Source: Lasiosphaeria ovina (lineage: Eukaryota; Ascomycota; Sordariomycetes; Sordariales; Lasiosphaeriaceae). Taken from it: a DNA stretch of 64,000 nt. The notes under the pieces were generated by a model, which was not told where the DNA came from, ran no database searches, and saw nothing but the letters and a program-made list of their open reading frames with translations. Made by a program: the position numbers and the translations under genes. This document shows, in pieces, positions 1-8,438 of the stretch; position 1 is the first letter of the stretch, and each line of letters opens with the position of its first letter. Where the stretch lies: assembly GCA_033439765.1 (NCBI GenBank), contig JAULSN010000001.1, positions 2,046,001 to 2,110,000 on the forward strand. Reading direction: 5' to 3'.

Positions 1-581
1 GCCTGCTCGACCCGTGTGCGGAAGGCCATGAACGGCGCGATGCCCTTGCCATCACGCGGCACACTCGCGTCGGCGGCCAATGCAATGGCAGCGTCGTTCC
101 ACGACGCCTCGGTGACCGTCCGCGCCACGTCGGCCTCGGGCGTCCAGGCCGCCCACACGGTGCTCGTGAGCACGAAGGTTTTCACGCTGGGCTGCGCCTG
201 TGCCGCGCGCAGCATACCGTGCACGGCCGCGAGGTCGTCTGCGACAGCCGCCTCGACGTCGCTGAGCATCAAATCAACCAACCCCGCGACCGAGATGATT
301 CCTGCGACGCCTCCTGAGAGCTGCATGTCCCATACCCCCGGGGCCGCGAGGTCGGGCACCTCGACGATCTCGAGGCGGCCGGCGCCGTGGCGCGCTGCGA
401 AGCATGGTTTTAGCCACGCGCTGCGCTCCAGGCTGCGCACCGTCCCGCGCACCCGGTAGCCGCCGGCCAGCAGCTGGTCGACGACGTGGCTGGCTATGAG
501 CCCGTTGGCGCCTGTGACGAGGATGAGCGAGCCGAGAGGGATCGCGGGCGGCGCGGCGAATTTGATGGGTGGATGGGCCAT
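1..581 (-). CDS. Extended short-chain dehydrogenase/reductase (GRE2/dihydroflavonol-reductase-like), 5' part
   Basis: An open minus-strand frame starts at ATG 581-579 and runs off the left edge, giving about 193 residues. The nucleotide-binding motif TGANGLIASHVVDQLL lies near residues 20-35, after a short proline-rich lead-in, and has the TGxxGxxA spacing of extended SDRs. Further on, VLTSTVWAAW carries the family's Ser and following region. The YxxxK catalytic pair would lie beyond the window. Fungal relatives are NADPH-dependent aldehyde/ketone reductases (GRE2-like) or dihydroflavonol-4-reductase-like enzymes; the substrate cannot be told from this part. The start is preferred because the Rossmann motif begins shortly after it and no earlier in-frame Met is needed. 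The family call is firm, the function is not. Confidence 0.85.
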   Translation of the reverse strand, partial: MAHPPIKFAAPPAIPLGSLILVTGANGLIASHVVDQLLAGGYRVRGTVRSLERSAWLKPCFAARHGAGRLEIVEVPDLAAPGVWDMQLSGGVAGIISVAGLVDLMLSDVEAAVADDLAAVHGMLRAAQAQPSVKTFVLTSTVWAAWTPEADVARTVTEASWNDAAIALAADASVPRDGKGIAPFMAFRTRVEQ

Positions 582-1670
582 GTTGTCGGTCTGTTGTGGT
601 TTTTTGGGGGATGGGATGTTGTTGGGGCCGCGTTGATATGGGAGGGAAAACAGAGAAAGCTGGAGAGGACATAGTTGGAAACAGCAGATGGACTGGTATT
701 TAAAACACCATATTTCTGGGTGGGGGTTGTGATCATGTGGCTAGGTACTGTTGCTCAGAGTGCCAGGCAACACGCGTCTGGTTTGTGTCTCAATGTAGGT
801 CTAGTGCGAGATGGCTACACCATTTACATACCGAGGTATGAGTATCTGGGTACAGAGATTGGCCTTGTTTCTTGTGAAGTCATCTTCGCAATGTCGGACT
901 TGGGATGACATTACAAATCACGGCTGTGTTATAAATCATCTAACGCTCGCGACCAAGTCGGAGCAAGGCGAAGCGCGAGAACAGTGGACTCCTTTTTCCT
1001 TCAACCCTAACCCTAGAAAGGCTAGGATGCGAAGATCCGACCACCATGTAAGTCGAAAATATGTAGAATTGCCAGGCTTGGTTTTCCTTGGAGATGCCAG
1101 GAAGTGTGATCTGGTAGCGGGTAGCACAGGGACTTGACTTTAAGCTACGGGTACCAATTTACGTAAGCGAGATACTGCTAGGTCTACGTATTCCACACTG
1201 CCTATTGTAATTCCTCTTTTTCCACGTAAAATACCAACATTTGGTAAGGTAATCAATTACCACCTGGACCGAATTCAGTTTTCAAACGAGAACTTGACTT
1301 CGAGCAAACTCCCGCACCAACTCCCAAAAATGGCCCCGGTGCTTGCATCACAACCAAGCCGACGGAAACAAGACAATGACAAGTTTGCAACGCTCCTGGG
1401 GATGGGGAGGCGATTACTTGCACCTCGGACCTGCCGCGATGAGCCACCAAAGAAGCGCGACGCTGCATTTTCGCCCAAGCTGCCTGGACGCTGCGCTCCC
1501 AACTGCGATAAATTTAGCATCGAGATTTAATTTCGTTGATACGAGCTCCCCGACCTGCGTTTTCTCCACAAACCGACGCGGACCGCCTACGCAAGGCCCT
1601 GAACTTTTCGAGATCACCACGCCCGCGATTGCGGTGACACCATGGTCACCGCGACAATGAGAAGAGAACC
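582..1670. other. Intergenic region
   Basis: No credible gene is seen here; open frames are short and lack codon bias. It should hold the promoter of the reductase on the left. Two telomere-type units, CCCTAACCCTAG, occur near 1006-1018. A 22-bp near-perfect hairpin with 8-bp arms (GCGGTGAC and GTCACCGC) lies at 1631-1652, about 20 bp from the LTR-element insertion point. Confidence 0.6.
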
Positions 1671-1675
1671 ACAGG
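1671..1675. repeat. Target-site duplication, left copy (ACAGG)
   Basis: The five bases ACAGG directly abut the outer end of the left LTR and recur directly after the right LTR at 5949-5953. A 5-bp duplication is the usual product of LTR-element integration, and it fixes the element's outer borders. Confidence 0.85.
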
Positions 1676-1896
1676 TCTCAGAAACAACGTATTCCAGAAT
1701 GCAGCCAAAATGCGGCCAAAGTGAGGGCATTCAACCGTGTTATCTTGATTGATGTGTAGGAAGGAGAAAAGGCCTGCCGCAGGCAGGTCGGGGACCTGTG
1801 TTGACCCCGAGGAAAAGGTGTTTAATTACAGTGGCCTGTGCAGGCCCTGCCTGGCCTGCCCTGCACCATACCCGATTTAGGTAGGTCTTTCTGACA
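1676..1896 (-). repeat. Long terminal repeat, left copy (3' LTR of the element)
   Basis: This 221-bp unit is identical to 5728-5948 except for one base (T at 1852, G at 5904). On the element's minus strand it starts TGTCAGAAAG and ends GTTTCTGAGA, so the termini form a 9-bp inverted repeat with one mismatch; the usual terminal CA is replaced by GA. It contains GC-rich short inverted motifs such as GCCTGCCGCAGGC. Confidence 0.9.
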
Positions 1897-1907
1897 CACC
1901 CCCTCAG
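1897..1907 (-). other. Polypurine tract
   Basis: On the minus strand CTGAGGGGGTG sits immediately upstream of the 3' LTR. This is where an RNase-H-resistant polypurine primer for plus-strand DNA synthesis is expected, and it supports the minus orientation. Confidence 0.7.
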
Positions 1908-2077
1908 TTGAAGCCATTCCCGGATTCGACTACCAAAGTAAACAAAGACCCAAAATGCGGGTATTCCAAGCCGCCGGTAAGCCCTATAGTCAACTGAGGT
2001 CCCTTTTCTACGCCTGCATTCTTCCTTCCTTTCCAATACCTGGTTTCCTGACCTACGCAGTATATGCGGTGAGTCAA

Positions 2078-2190
2078 TACGGTGTGCTTCTAGTGCGGTA
2101 TCGCTTCCAATACGGTATGCTTCCAATGCGGTATGCTTCCAATACGGCATGCTCCAATGCGGCATGCTCCAATGCGGCACGCTTCCAACG
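2078..2190. repeat. Short tandem repeat inside the LTR element
   Basis: Around seven degenerate units of about 15-17 bp with core GCGGTATGCTTCCAATAC follow each other. They alternate GCGG/ACGG, GTATGC/GCATGC and CTTCC/CTCC. The array gives repetitive peptides in every frame, which argues against coding. Confidence 0.7.
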
Positions 2191-2670
2191 CCCTGTGCGT
2201 GTTGGTGATGACTTCCTTTGTATTGTTAATGTAGACCTTCATGGTCTGGCCATTCTGTGGCTCTGTAGCTCTCTAAGTGGCTCATGCCTTCGGTCTTTCC
2301 GGCTCAGGGGCTTCCTTTCTCAAATGATCGGGCTTCTATAGTACAAGTGCCCTTCTCTGGCCGGGCCCTGAGTGGCTCATGCCGTCAGTCTATCTGCTCA
2401 GGGCCGGATAATAAAGTTCATAATGTAAATATATAGATGCAGGGCCCATTAGTCTTCCTATGCTCAGGGCCTCAAATGGATGACCGGTATGCCCATAAGC
2501 CGGGCTTCCACCCCCTAAGTTCAAGGGGATGCCAGTATAATGTCCTGAAGGTAGTAAACAATAGGGTCGTCGACCCTATGCAGTTGTCAGTAAACAGGTC
2601 CTTTCCTGTGATGCGGGGGTCCTTTTCCTGTGTTGTCAGCATGCTAAGTGCGTGCCAGTAGCGTATATGC

Positions 2671-3093
2671 TTGACGGCATGCCCGGGGCTATGCCTGCCG
2701 GGTCTTCATGCCTGTATGTGGGCCAATGTATGCTAGCGATGATTCCCGTCGGTCCGACAGGACTGCCAACGACTGTCAGAACTGCCTTGACAGGTGGTTC
2801 AGTTCTCCGAGGGCCCTGCAGGGCATGCCTAGGTAAGTTGGTTCTTGACCGCCGAGAAACTGCGTTTGAGCGTGTCTTCGTCTTTTGGCTCGATTCGTGA
2901 GCGCTGCAGCTGGCTATAAGGGCTTCCAGCTGGTGCCGGGCCGTTCAAGACTCTGATATGCCTGGGCACTGCCAAACAGGCAAGTCGCCCACCCCCTGAG
3001 GTATGTAGGTCAACTGCGTGCCGAATGCGTGCCGGCTGCGTGCCGACTGCGTATACGCCTGACGGCATGCCCGGGGCCGTGCCTGCCGGGTCC
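2671..3093. repeat. Dispersed GC-rich repeat copies (GGCATGCCCGGGGC family)
   Basis: A unit of about 30 bp with core ACGGCATGCCCGGGGC followed by TGCCTGCCGGG appears near 2671-2704 and 3062-3093, and again near 4748-4778. It contains nested palindromes (GCATGC, CCCGGG). The copies are separated by unrelated sequence, so it is dispersed rather than tandem. Confidence 0.65.
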
Positions 3094-3162
3094 TTGATCG
3101 CTACCGGGGACTTCCTTCCCGGGGCCGGCATATATCCCTATGTGTGAGTGTGTAGCCGAGTA

Positions 3163-3532
3163 CGGCATGCAGTGCTCAGTATGCGAAGCTTTCTGCTTGT
3201 GCGCCTGTGAGGCATGCAGGGCTCAGAATGCGAGTCTTCCTGCTTGTGCGCCGTGGGGCATGTAGGGCTCAGAATGCGAGTCTTCCTGCTTGTGAGCCGT
3301 GAGGCATGCAGGGCTCAGAATGCGAGTCTTTCTGCTTGTGAGCCGTGAGGCATGCAGGGCTCAGAATGCGAGTCTTTCTGCTTGTGAGCCGTGAGGCATG
3401 CAGGGCTCAGAATGCGAGTCTTTCTGCTTGTGAGCCGTAAGGCATGCAGGGCTCAGAATACGAGTCTTTCTGCTTGTGAGCCGTGAGGCATGCAGGGCTC
3501 AGAATGCGAGTCTTCCTGCTTGTGCGCCGTGA
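3163..3532. repeat. 46-bp tandem repeat array (7 units plus a degenerate one)
   Basis: Seven consecutive 46-bp units start at 3211, 3257, 3303, 3349, 3395, 3441 and 3487, each beginning GGCATGCAGGGCTCAGAATG (or one base off) and ending GAGCCGTGA or GCGCCGTGA. A 48-bp diverged unit precedes them at 3163. Units differ by only a few substitutions, so the array is young. The unit length is not a multiple of three, so it cannot be a protein repeat in one frame. Confidence 0.9.
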
Positions 3533-3579
3533 GGCATGCGAGGCTGACCGCGTACGGTATATAGCTCTCTAAGAGGCTC

Positions 3580-3935
3580 ACCGCCGGGGACCATTCCCGG
3601 GTCGGCATACAGCCCTGAAGCTTAGCCAAAGTGTGGCATTCAGCTGTATATGCGTGAGACTCGCCGTATGGGGGCCATTCCCCGGTACGGCATACAGTCC
3701 ACTGTGAAGCCGGCCGCCGGGACCATTCCTCGGTACGGCATTCGGCTGTGCCTGTGGCTGGCCGCGTACGGCATTCAGCTCTCCATAACGCCACGCCGGG
3801 AGCCTTTTTCCCGGGTCTGTACTCCGTTGTGCATGTGTGGCCGCCGGGACCATTCCTCGGTACGGTATTCGGCTGTGCCTGAGGCTGAGCCGCCGGGACT
3901 ATTCCTCGGTACGGCATTCAGCTCTGCGTACCCGC
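3580..3935. repeat. Degenerate interspersed repeat (CCGCCGGGACCATTC family)
   Basis: The core CCGCCGGGACCATTCCTCGG followed by TACGGCATTC recurs near 3585, 3670, 3713, 3842 and 3889 with variable spacers. Many copies end in GGCATACAG or GGCATTCAG. It is another layer of the repeat-built interior of the LTR element. Confidence 0.65.
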
Positions 3936-4599
3936 TGCGTATGCTCTGCATGCCAGTAGCCTGCCTGCCTGCGGCGTGGCTCGGTGGTTTGTGCCGGCTG
4001 CCGGGGACAATCTTATCTCCTCGAGCCGGGCCGTCAATAGTTGGTGCCAGGTGTACTCGCCTATCAAGGAGGCTGTTAGAGTGCCTATTAGGGTGCCTGG
4101 ACTAGACCGTTAGTCTGGAAGGTCAAGTTCGGAAGGGCAGGTCCAGAAGTGCGATTTCCGGCCTTTCCGCCTTCGAACCACAATTGAATGCAGACAGCTA
4201 TCATGATCTCTGTCGGCCCTGCAGGCAGCTGCTGTTAGTCCTGCAGGCAGCTGCTATTGGCCTGTTAAGAATGCGGTTGTTGTTTTGGGGGTCGGTTGGC
4301 AGTGCCAACGGGTCAGCTTCATGCCACATGCCCTGGGCATTTGAAGGTGGTGATGTGCGTGTGCCGAGAAGGCACCTGTATGCCCGCTTCCCGGGGCTCC
4401 TGCATGCCCGCTTCCGGTGTGTGAGGTCCGAAAAGGCGAGCGTTGTTGTCCCTGTCCGGGGTTTTCCACGGCTACCACCCCCTCTCGCCGTTGCGAGTCC
4501 GGCATCACCGGGTCGGGGTTCTTCTTCGGTATGACTGAATCGTCGTATGTTGTGATGATGTAGGGCTGTATGCCCTCCGATTTGCCTGAGGATGATATG

Positions 4600-5560
4600 C
4601 TTCGCCCTGCCGTTGTGCCGAGGGCGGCATGCCCTGCCGAAATGCTGAAGGCGATATGCCCTTCAAGGTTCCGAGGGTGCCGAGGGCAACGTGCCCTTCC
4701 GTGTGCTTGAGTGCGGCATGCCCTGCTCAAAGTGCCGAAGTGTGGTGACGGCGTGCCCGGGGCTGTGCCTGCCGGGACTTGAAGTCGTACAGGGCGGCAT
4801 GGTGCCGTGCCTATATATGCCCGGGGTCCAGCCTATATGGTTGCAAGGGCGGTATGCCCGGGACTGGTTGTTCCGTGTGCCGATGAGCCTGCCCGCCGTG
4901 TCTGTAGGGCGGCTTGATGACTTCGATGCGGGCACTCCGCGTGACAGTTGCGTGCCTAGGGAGCGCCCTGTGCGTGTGATCTTTGTTGATAGTGTGCCGA
5001 AGGTCGGTATGCCCTTCAAGGTGCCGGCCGGGGTTATGCTCTGCCGGGCCGTTGTGCCTGTGGGCGGCATGCCGTGCCAAATATGCTGCGGACGACTTGC
5101 CGTGCCAAATATGCTGGAAGCAGGCTCCGTTGTGCCGGCTTGGTGTGCCGAGGGCAGCATGCCCTGCCGTCACTGCCGGCTGTGAGATGTGTGTTGCTTC
5201 CTGTCTGCGGCCTCCGCCGTGGCGGCATGATGCCTTTGATGCCTTCCGGGGCCGGTGCGCCTTCGATGCGGGCCCAATGCGCTTCCGCTGCGCAATGAGG
5301 TCTCTGTTGTTATGCCGTGCCGCCTGCCTAGGGCGATATGATGCCCGTGATGCCTTCGATGTAGGCCGGGCGCGTTCGGTGCGGGCCAGCCGCGTGTGCG
5401 CGTTGTGGGCGCGTTGTGGTGGCACCATTCACTCTCTTGTGCCGAGCCGCCTGCCTAGGTCGGCTTGATGCCCGCGATGCCTTCGATCGGCATACGCGTT
5501 CGGTGCCTTCGAGCGGCCTGTGCCCTTGATGCGGGCCCTCGTGCGGGCCTGCCGTATGCC
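4600..5560. repeat. Repeat-rich stretch: GGCATGCCCTGCC and GATGCCTTCGATG families
   Basis: From about 4600 to 5190 the motif GCCGAGGGCGGCATGCCCTG recurs in diverged form. From about 5225 to 5560 units built on GATGCCTTCGATGCGGGCC follow. Open frames here of up to about 200 codons exist in several frames on both strands at once, as expected of GC-rich repeats rather than a gene. Confidence 0.6.
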
Positions 5561-5714
5561 GGCTCCGTGGTGACTGCGGCCGCGTACGGCGCGTTGCGTC
5601 GCGTGTTGACATCGCGATGTTGTTGCGTAATGCTTCCCTTTACTAGGGTGCTCCGTGTTGAATGCCGTAGAATACGTGCTTCAATGATGTTTATTATATC
5701 GGAAGATGTTGCTG

Positions 5715-5727
5715 CCGGGCTCATAAC
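5715..5727 (-). other. Primer-binding site matching initiator tRNA-Met anticodon loop
   Basis: The minus strand immediately downstream of the 5' LTR reads GTTATGAGCCCGG. Its complement, CCGGGCTCATAAC, matches the anticodon stem-loop with CAU of eukaryotic initiator tRNA-Met. Most LTR elements pair with the tRNA 3' end; an internal, half-tRNA match is the copia-type arrangement. Confidence 0.7.
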
Positions 5728-5948
5728 TCTCAGAAACAACGTATTCCAGAATGCAGCCAAAATGCGGCCAAAGTGAGGGCATTCAACCGTGTTATCTTGA
5801 TTGATGTGTAGGAAGGAGAAAAGGCCTGCCGCAGGCAGGTCGGGGACCTGTGTTGACCCCGAGGAAAAGGTGTTTAATTACAGTGGCCTGTGCAGGCCCT
5901 GCCGGGCCTGCCCTGCACCATACCCGATTTAGGTAGGTCTTTCTGACA
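5728..5948 (-). repeat. Long terminal repeat, right copy (5' LTR of the element)
   Basis: 221 bp, identical to 1676-1896 except G at 5904 for T at 1852. It is followed on the right by the target duplication ACAGG. In the element's own orientation this is the transcription-start LTR. Confidence 0.9.
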
Positions 5949-5953
5949 ACAGG
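5949..5953. repeat. Target-site duplication, right copy (ACAGG)
   Basis: Second copy of the 5-bp duplication. Removing one copy and the element joins GAGAACCACAGG to GGTATTTAG as the inferred empty site. Confidence 0.85.
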
Positions 5954-6787
5954 GGTATTTAGACCTACGACGGTCCTGCCAGGCCGGTCGGTAGTTTCGC
6001 CTTGCCACTCTAAGACTCCCGATTTGATTTCTCCCTCTGTCCTTTCTCTGCAATCAACATGGCACCCACTGGTTGCCTCGGCTGACAAGCTACTAGATTG
6101 GGGACCATAACGGGTTTTGACTAGCCTCTTGGACCCTCGCCGCTTCTTCGTTACCACCACTGCTAGGCTCCTGCCTATATACCGAGATACCTGAGCAGTG
6201 CAGTGATATCCGTCGGAAGTAACAGCGACCGAGATTTCCCGTTTGCTTCCTCGCCCATGTCGATTCCGAACAGAAAGGTGGAAACAAGGAAGGAAGGATA
6301 GGATACATGGAAGTTTAAACTAAATAAAGGGGGGAAGAGGAAGATGTCTGGTAGGCCTGGTTTGAAAAACGGACAACGGGTGGGCTCGTCAAAGAATTCG
6401 CAATGGCTGTCGTGGTTAGGAATAGAATTCAACGGCTGAACCTTGAGCTTCTTTTTCACGTGCCAGATGTAACAGTAATTAACATTATTCCTGCGCAGGA
6501 TAAGAACGAGTATGGCCAAGGTACACTTTCTCGATATTGGCCACATTTGACACGCGCACATTCATGTTCGTGAAACAGAGAGCTCTATACGTATAATTCA
6601 TACACGTTTCTATGTTAAAATCGAATTAAAGAAATATCCTACGGGTGCTAACCACCTCCCCTTTCACCCTGATCCCCTCCGACTAACATAATATCCTAAA
6701 TCCAAAAGTATCGAGCCAGAAACTTCAAACACCTCCGTCCCCCACCGGTAACACAAAGGCTCAACTTAACAGTCACAAAGAGAGGCA
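5954..6787. other. Intergenic region
   Basis: No gene is recognised. The stretch becomes AT-richer toward 6600 and should contain the 3' end of the aldehyde dehydrogenase transcript on its right side. Confidence 0.5.
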
Positions 6788-8438
6788 TTACTTCCGAACC
6801 CAAACAGCCTGGTGGTTGCACCAGCCCTTGAGGCCCTCCAGCCCAGACTCGACGCCGAAGCCGCTGTTCTTGTGGCCGCCGAAGGCTGCCTGGGGACCCA
6901 GCTCAAAGTGCGTGTTGACCCAAACGGTGCCGGCCTCAAGGCGGCGGGCCGTAGCCTCGGCCCTAGCCTTGTCGGCGCTCCAGACGGAGCCGCCGAGGCC
7001 ATAGAGGGTGGCGTTGGCGCGCTGCACCACGTCGTCCTCGTCGGACCACCGCAGCAGTGGCACGATGGGGCCAAACTGCTCCTCAGTGACGATGCGCGAG
7101 TCGTCGGGCGGGTTGTCGATGAGCGTGGGTGGCACAAAAAAGCCCGCTCCCTTGGTCACAGGCGGCGGCGGTGGCACGGCCTTCCATCCTTGCTTGTCGA
7201 TCTGGGCATACATGTCCTGCAGCTTGGCAAACTGCATGCTGTTTTGGACGGGACCCAGGACGGCGTCCGCGTCGGTGCTGCCGCCGACCTTGAGCGCCGC
7301 TTGCACCACGCCGGACAGGGCCGCGAAGAAGGCATCGTAGATGTCGCTGTGGACGTAGACTCGCTTGGCTGCCATGCAGACCTGGCCCGTGTGGACGAAA
7401 GTCCACGTGGCAATCTTTTACATCTCCTGTTAGCCCACCGCCTGTTGAAACCACGACACGGGAAATATCAAGACATAATTACCAGGGGAACCACTGTTGC
7501 AAGGTCGACATCTGGGTATATAATCGCCGCATCATTGCCGCCAAGTTCGAGCGTGAGGCGCTTAAGGGTGCCGGCGCATGCCTGCATCACCTTCTTGCCT
7601 GTCGCCACCGACCCTGTGAAGCTGACCTTGGCCACGTCAGGGTGGGTGGTAAGCAGAGGCCCCAGCGACTTGTCGCCGCTGAGGACATTGACCACGCCTT
7701 TGGGGAAGACCTTGGCGGCTATCTCGCCGACTTTAAGGGCAGTATTGGGGGTAAAGGGTGAGGGCTTCCAAATGAAGGTATTTCCGGCCAACAACGCCGC
7801 CGAGAGCTTGATGAGGCCAAGCAGGACGGGAAAGTTCCAGGGGACGATTCCCACGCCGACTCCTAGGGGGGTGTAGCGTATGGTGACGGTTCGCTGACAA
7901 CGACGACTTCGTTAGCACCACGAAACTATTGGAGTGCGTGTGCATTGGCATATTACCTCGTCCGTGTCCTCCACCGTTGTCTCCGTCAGCCGGTGTAGGA
8001 TCGTGCCTCGAATCTGCAAGGTGGCGAAATGCAGTTCGATAGCCACACCCTGTGGTGGCTTGCCAGCCTCTTCGCCGAGCAGCTTGGCGAAGCCCTGCTG
8101 GTTGGTATCTATAGCGTCGGCGAATTTGGCGAGATAGGTGGCTCTCTCGTCCTGGGAGAGACGGCTCCAAGCAGGGAAGGCAGCCTGGGCGGCGGCGACG
8201 GCATTATCGACATCCCGCTTCGACGAAACGGGCACCGCGGGCAGTGATTCGCCGGTACTGGGGTTCGTGGCGTGCCGAGTTAAAGGAGTGGATGTGAGCT
8301 CGTTGTTGATCACGTTGCGGAAGGTCTACCATTTGTGTCAATGATGTCAAGAACGGGTAATAAGGGAGAGAGGGGAGAGGAAAGAGCACCGTGGCTCACC
8401 TCGAAGTCGTCGAGCTTGAAGTTTTCGGCTGTAGCCAT
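6788..8438 (-). CDS. NAD(P)+-dependent aldehyde dehydrogenase
   Basis: Four exons on the minus strand: 8438-8400, 8325-7957, 7893-7483 and 7414-6788, giving 481 residues, the normal length of the superfamily. All introns fall between codons. It oxidises an aldehyde to the acid; the substrate is not known. The Rossmann/catalytic core is complete: PWNFP with Asn156, FTGS at 228-231, general base Glu252 in LELGGND and nucleophile Cys286 in TGQVCMA, with the standard 34-residue Glu-to-Cys spacing. Near the C-terminus GGHKNSGFG matches the usual closing motif. The third intron (7482-7415) has a weak acceptor, AAAAG, but it joins VVPL to IATWTF as family alignments require. No targeting signal is obvious, so it is probably cytosolic. 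Confidence 0.92.

Larger units (their letters stand above)
1676..5948 (-). mobile_element. Non-autonomous copia-type LTR retroelement (LARD/TRIM-like), repeat-filled
   Basis: Two direct 221-bp repeats bound a 3.83-kb interior and are flanked by the 5-bp duplication ACAGG. Orientation is minus: just inside the right LTR the minus strand reads GTTATGAGCCCGG, complementary to the anticodon loop of initiator tRNA-Met, and just inside the left LTR it has a purine tract, CTGAGGGGGTG. Priming from an internal fragment of initiator tRNA is known from the copia group, so a copia origin is inferred. The interior encodes no gag, protease, integrase, reverse transcriptase or RNase H; its frames are short translations of GC-rich repeats. 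It would therefore need proteins in trans. With one LTR mismatch it looks recently inserted, and unlike the relic near 49 kb it shows no RIP-like decay. Confidence 0.8.

Noticed and set aside
274..672. Minus-strand 132-codon ORF overlapping the reductase
   Set aside because: It is in a different frame from the SDR coding sequence, is Arg/Pro-rich and has no domain; it is a shadow of the real gene.
1740..2180. Minus-strand ORF crossing the left LTR boundary
   Set aside because: It spans LTR and tandem repeat and gives repetitive MPHWS-type peptide; not a gene.
4811..5428. 205-codon minus-strand ORF in the LTR element, considered as a possible gag
   Set aside because: The translation is made of repeated His/Arg/Ser words from GC-rich DNA repeats; equally long frames exist on the other strand and no zinc knuckle or capsid-like region is seen.
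6175..6561. Minus-strand 128-codon ORF right of the LTR element
   Set aside because: No codon bias, no domain, and AT-rich unlike real exons nearby.
6812..7876. 354-codon plus-strand ORF opposite the aldehyde dehydrogenase
   Set aside because: Antisense shadow of a GC-rich gene; it lacks any domain while the minus strand has a complete active site.
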